From assembly GCA_006538405.1 (NCBI GenBank), contig BJKQ01000001.1:806001-870000 (forward strand): DNA of 64,000 nucleotides, written 5' to 3'. Under the pieces are notes generated by a model. It did no database searches, was not told the DNA's origin, and saw only the letters and a list, made by a program, of their open reading frames with translations. The position numbers and the translations under genes are program-made. This stretch comes from Hansfordia pulvinata. Lineage: Eukaryota > Ascomycota > Sordariomycetes > Xylariales. Of the stretch, positions 59,827-64,000 are shown piece after piece. The number at the start of each line of letters is the position of its first letter. Positions within the stretch are counted from its first letter, which is position 1.

Positions 59827-61197
59827 CTAGTCCCAGGAAATGTACAGCATGATGCCGGCGCCGACGGCGACGGCGGCGAACTGAACAAGCGTTTGGCGGA
59901 CCTCCTTGGCCTTGTTGGGGCCCGTCTCGAGCAGCTCAGGGATGACGGAGACGGTGCCGACGTAGAGGAAGGTGCCAGCCGTGAACGGCAGTAGCATGTC
60001 GCCCCACGTCAGCGAGGTGCCCCAGATACCCCCGTCCATGGCAATGTTGCCGCTGGCCCCCGCGCCGCCGCCGAGCTCCTGGATCGCGATGCCGATCAGT
60101 GTGCCCATGAGTGCGCCGAGGGCAGTGACGAACTGCGCACCCATGGCGGCGCGCTTGGAGAAGCCGGACTGGATAAGCAGGGCAAAGTCACCCACTGGAG
60201 AAGCGTGGCTGTCAGCGGCGTGTCGACGGCTTTGGGAGCAGCAATGGCCTCAATAGTCCTGAGGAATGACATGGGCAGAACGACGACTTACCTTCGTGGG
60301 GGATCTCGTGGAAGAACACGGCGACGGTGGTGGTGGCGCCAATGGTAGGCGAGGCGTAGAAAGAGGCCGACATGGCAAGACCGTCGGTGATGTTGTGGGT
60401 GAAATCGGCAATGAGGTTGAGATAGCCGCCCAGCTTGACGCTCGTGTTGATCTCCTTGTCCTTTTCTTCTTCAGCCGAGCTGGAGGCTTTGCCGCCCGAC
60501 TTGGCCTTCTTTCTGGACTTGGCCTCGCCGCCGGAGACGTCCACAGATGACGAGGCGGCCTTGGCCTCGGAGGGGGCACCATGGGAGTGGGAGTGGCCGT
60601 GGTCGTGGGAATGGCCCTCGCCTCCCGTCGCGATGCGCAGGAACTTGTCCATGGCGACAAAGGTCATGAAGCCGACGAGAATGGCGAGGCCGAGGAGCAG
60701 GTTGCGATTGGGCTCGACAAGGACAAAGTGCATGCCGTCGCCCTCGTGCTCGCCGAGGAAGATCTCGGGCAGCAGGTGGAAGAGGGTGTCGCCCATGAGG
60801 CCGCCGACCGCGAAGGCGACCATGACGGACAGGGAAGCTGGGTCGATGTTGGGCGGGCACAAGGCCAGCAGGAAGTTGGGAGGGCCTGAGATGTAGAGGG
60901 TCGCGAGGATGGCGTTGACGGCGGGGCTGCCGGGGAAGAGCAGGGCAAAGATGCGCGAAGACAGAGAGGCGCCGGCATGTTCGGATTCGGAGTGGGCATG
61001 GTGCTGGCATTGAGGTCCTGGATGGCAGGGCAAGCTTGCAGCTTGTCATCGAGCTGGCGCAGCGTCAGGCCGGCCCGGGCAGCGGCATGGGCACCGCCGC
61101 CGCCGCCGCCGCCGTGGGCGTTGACTGTCACAGCCAGCACGGCGGCCAGAAGCAGAGCCAGCAGCAGGGAGGAAGAGGGTTTCCGGAGCGCAGCCAT
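59827..61197 (-). CDS. ZIP-family zinc transporter, LIV-1/KE4-like (apparent frameshift)
   Basis: Two exons: 61197-60292 and 60194-59827 (donor GTAAGT, CTGAC branch site). The ATG at 61197 starts a signal peptide (SSSLLLALLLAAVLAVTVNA) followed by Gly/His and LRQLDDKLQACPAIQDLN. The ZIP core then begins with GSPAVNAILATLYISG in another frame, so one base seems missing between about 60975 and 61000; adding one gives exactly 425 codons including stop. ZIP signatures are intact: a His-rich loop GHSHDHGHSHSHG after the third helix, HNITDGLAMSASF in helix 4 and HEIPHEVGDFALL spanning the splice, the HExPHE motif of LIV-1-type members. The family moves zinc into the cytosol, and KE4-type proteins act in the ER/Golgi. 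No GT donor exists near the break, so splicing does not explain it. Confidence 0.88.
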
Positions 61198-62522
61198 GCT
61201 GAATGCGGCGCGGTGCTGGCGATGGCGGAGGAGGAGGGGAGAGAGGAGGTTGTCGTGGTTGTCGCCAGGATCGGGTTCGGAATCGGGCTAGGGAGAGGGC
61301 TTGGGACGGAGATCGTCCACAGTCACTTTGCACAAAGTCGAGCGAGTAGATCGAGGGGCTTTCGCGAGCTCCCGCGGTGTCCTAAGTATGCAGCTCGCCC
61401 GGGTCGCAGTCAGATTGGGCCACAGGACAGATGTCGTTGTGCCGAGGGAGCCCTGGAGATGCGAAGGAGGCTTTGGAATATGGTGTTCTAACGCCAGCTT
61501 GCCTCAGGACCGGAGCTGACTGTAGAGGTCGAGGACGTGGAGGTACCATCTGTGCATCCCTGGGCTCAGGTGTACATTAGGTAACCTAATAATAGCTGCT
61601 GCCCAGGACGCGCATCCATCCATCCATCCACTCTGCGGGCTGCAAAGGGCGGCCAGGCTGCTGGCACCATGGATGGATGTACTCGTACCTTCACGCGACA
61701 GAACTCACAGAGAGGACCAGGCACCTCCCATCTTCGCTACCATATAAAGGTGGATATCTAAGGTCCACTATACCCAATCCAGATATAAGCACGAGTACCG
61801 CCATGGAATCTAAGGAAATATGGGGTGTTTTACTGAAGCCTGCCAGTACCCGTGGACATACAGCATCCATGTAATCGGATAATATCTTAGGAACATGTAC
61901 CTGACCTGGAGAACTGGATAAAGAGGTACATGAACCTCCCCTGTATTCTACGGTACGAGTACTGGAAGCCTCTTTCCATTAGGTACCTACCTCTATCTAC
62001 TTACATAACCTAAAGTATCTACCGTAGGTACCGACCAATAGACGCCGACGTCGTGGCGGTTCATCCTGAGAGTACATACTGTACCTACCCACCTCATTCG
62101 ACACATCACGAACAGCGTAGGTAGGCTCTGACTTTGAATCTTGCCCACATCGATAAGCATGCTGGCGTCCATTTGTGTTGCTGCGCTACCAAACTATTCT
62201 CCAGGTACATCGTCACGCCCAGGACTCCGCGGTATATACCGTTGAGGTAGTGAGAGCTTCCCCGGATGACGAGGCTCTCTGTAAGCCCGCTTCACCCCGA
62301 AGACAAAGATCTGTGGAATTCCCCAATTTGCTTGCCTTTCTTGCTCATTGCATTACAAGCAGAGACTTGAGCCAGTGCTCGCACAGTCGAAACTCTCAAG
62401 CCACCGCATTTCAGGATTGCGAGGCTTCATTGTATTTACGTATCTCAGATGGTACTCGGCGGCTCAGAGGCTCGTTGTATCGACATGAGTGCGCAATCCC
62501 GAAAGACCAGGCTTCGCAGTCT
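61198..62522. other. Intergenic stretch, about 1.3 kb
   Basis: Promoter side of the ZIP gene and 3' flank of the small secreted-protein gene. TACGAGTA-type octamers are at 61680 and 61954, a CATC repeat near 61614-61630, and GGTACC/TACCTACC strings between 61980 and 62130. No gene was seen. Confidence 0.6.
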
Positions 62523-63484
62523 CTAGGACGGGGGCGGGCCGTAGAGTCGGAGATGGACCGCCTTGAGATACTCTTCCCAGTCGACGACGGGCCAGTCTTC
62601 CGAGTAGTTGTTGCCCTGCGCATCAGTGACCTTCAAGTTCTGCCCGTCGTCCATCTGAGCGTCTCGTTAGCTAGCTCTCCGCAAGATGACCCGTGAGGTA
62701 GGTGAGTGGAGGACTAAAAGGCCGAACCTGGAATCGGCTTACTGTTACTTTCGCGCCGCCTGTATAGCTGGGCGACACCACCCTCAGCGTCAGCTGTCCG
62801 GGCTCCGTCGTCTCTGCTTCAATCGTCTGTGTGAGGAGCAGGTTCTGCGTCTCATACAGATCCTTTCTCCTCCCTTCAGGCAGTCCCGACGTCCGAAGGT
62901 CATGCATGAAGACTACGGCCTTGGGATCGGTCCACTGGGGGCAGCTCTGTGATGAATCTTTGAGTTCCACGTTTTGATCTGTTGCCTTGCGGTAGCTCCG
63001 GCACTCAAGTTGATCATGACCTTGTCGTAGCCCTTCGAACGATTGGGAGTCGCGTGAGCGATCGCGACCGGGTCCAAGGGACCGACTGGATCATGCTGCG
63101 TCAGCTTGGACGGGGCCGTTCTGGCGCTCTGGCGCTTTTTGGGGACGCAACGCGCTGCTGGCGGAAGGGATGGGGAGGCCAGCGGGATCAGTGCCTACTT
63201 TCGGCCTCGATAGCCTGGTCAGCCTTAGCCTTGTCGAAGCTTCCGCGTTCGACGACGACGGTGGCGGCTCGGGGGGAAACGGCAGCCCGCTTCTCGGGCC
63301 CGAGAGCGCTTCTGTTAGGTAAGGTTGGTGGTTAACTTCTGGTGTCTGCTCGGAGTGAAGATCTGAGCAGCGTGGTGTATTACCTCAGATGCCCTCGCGC
63401 CTCGAGCGCCGACGGGATCGCTTGAGCGGCAGCCGCAAATATAAGGAGGCTCTGGAGGGCCTGCGATCCAGTGGAGAACCACAT
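62523..63484 (-). CDS. Small secreted protein (about 204-214 residues), spliced
   Basis: None of the exons is long; the gene appears only on splicing. Exons: 63484-63384, 63311-63199, 63085 to 62991 (or 63021), 62946-62743 and 62654-62523. The first exon is a signal peptide (MWFSTGSQALQSLLIFAAAA, then QAIPSALEARG). Exon 2 holds an EKRAAV site that Kex2-type proteases could cut. The later exons read CPQWTDPKAVVFMHDLRTSG, then LTLRVVSPSYTGGAKVT joined to MDDGQNLKVTDAQGNNYSED, ending in LRLYGPPPS. All joins keep frame. The third intron needs either a 44-bp GC-AG form or a 74-bp form with the weak donor GTCATG. The mature protein has a single Cys and no known domain. A TATAAATA lies 128 bases upstream of the start. 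Confidence 0.68.
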
Positions 63485-64000
63485 CACAACGGCGGGTAAG
63501 TAAGACTGTCTTGAGAAGCTATTCAACAGGCAAGGCCACGATGAGAAGGCTGCAGAGATGGTCTCGATTTGAGTGCTGGCTCAAGGTAAACCCCCCGAGG
63601 GGAGACAGTCATATTTATACATCAAAGAATGCAGACATGTTGATTGACTACGTAGGTATAGAGCGGCTTGGGGCACTCGTGTCGGCGCATCTTGGGGTCT
63701 CCTGAGCGGCTGGGCTCTTTGCTTGGCCAAGCACGGGTCAAGTGAAGGGACGAGACCGGCGTCTGTCTCTGTCCCCGCTGGGTGTTATCCTCAGGCAACC
63801 ACTCGCTCGCAGAGCGTACACCGTGGCGGGGTCCCCCCACACAATGCGCCGCCGCCGCCGCCAGGCATTGCGCCGCCACCAGGTACGGCGCCGCCGCCAG
63901 GGTGTGTTCCCGAAACTATAAAGAGGTGCACGCAGGCCGGGACCTGACCAAAGCCGGCTCTCTTACACATGTGCTCGGTAAGTAAGGTAGCCACATGAAC
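63485..64000. other. Upstream region of the small secreted-protein gene, to the window end
   Basis: Apart from the TATA-like site there is a GCC-rich tract near 63846-63900. No gene was seen; one could begin beyond the window. Confidence 0.55.
63612..63619 (-). promoter_or_regulatory. Probable TATA box of the small secreted-protein gene
   Basis: The minus strand reads TATAAATA, 128 bases upstream of the ATG at 63484, a usual distance for a fungal core promoter. Confidence 0.45.

Overview
The window is nuclear DNA of a filamentous ascomycete, most likely a Sordariomycete. The evidence is short GT-AG introns (about 50-100 bp) with CTAAC/CTGAC-type branch points, Zn2Cys6 regulators, a QutR/QA-1S-type quinate repressor, a 14-TM DHA2 transporter and several proteins with secretion signals. 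I cannot name the species. Roughly two thirds of the window is intergenic: GC-rich, full of low-complexity tracts, and scattered with one recurrent 8-mer (TACGAGTA/TACTCGTA) and TACCTACC/GGTAGGTA strings. I see no intact transposon, tRNA, rRNA or CRISPR array.

Layout. 1-5.3 kb: no supported gene. 5.3-7.9 kb (+): ArsB/NhaD-type ion transporter. 8-13.3 kb: empty apart from repeats, including a 22-unit GCCCT array. 13.3-14.0 kb (+): small hypothetical gene. 14.6-15.7 kb (-): secretory protein. 18.2-20.9 kb (-): QutR-like repressor, divergent from a small Zn2Cys6 regulator at 22.1-23.2 kb (+). A second, larger Zn2Cys6 regulator lies at 24.2-26.8 kb (-), convergent with the first. 31.5-34.3 kb (+): DHA2 MFS exporter with a long tail. 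37.5-39.9 kb (+): eight-exon amidase-signature enzyme with a secretion signal. 40.8-42.9 kb (-): orphan multi-span protein. 46.9-48.4 kb (+): hypothetical secreted protein. 49.3-51.4 kb (+): transglutaminase-like, Cyk3-type protein. 52.7-54.1 kb (-): alpha-arrestin. 59.8-61.2 kb (-): ZIP zinc transporter. 62.5-63.5 kb (-): small secreted protein in four or five exons, visible only after splicing.

How the genes relate. There is no biosynthetic cluster and no quinate catabolic enzyme beside the QutR-like gene. The central block (repressor, two regulators, exporter, amidase) could be a loose regulatory neighbourhood, but that is inference.

Most notable observations. Three well-conserved genes (QutR-like, transglutaminase, ZIP) each carry one apparent one-base deletion; adding one base gives an exact codon count in every case. 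Two of the three sit in a GGGGGC run on the coding strand. Three introns carry unusually long poly-C on the sense strand. TACGAGTA is strongly over-represented and I found it only between genes.
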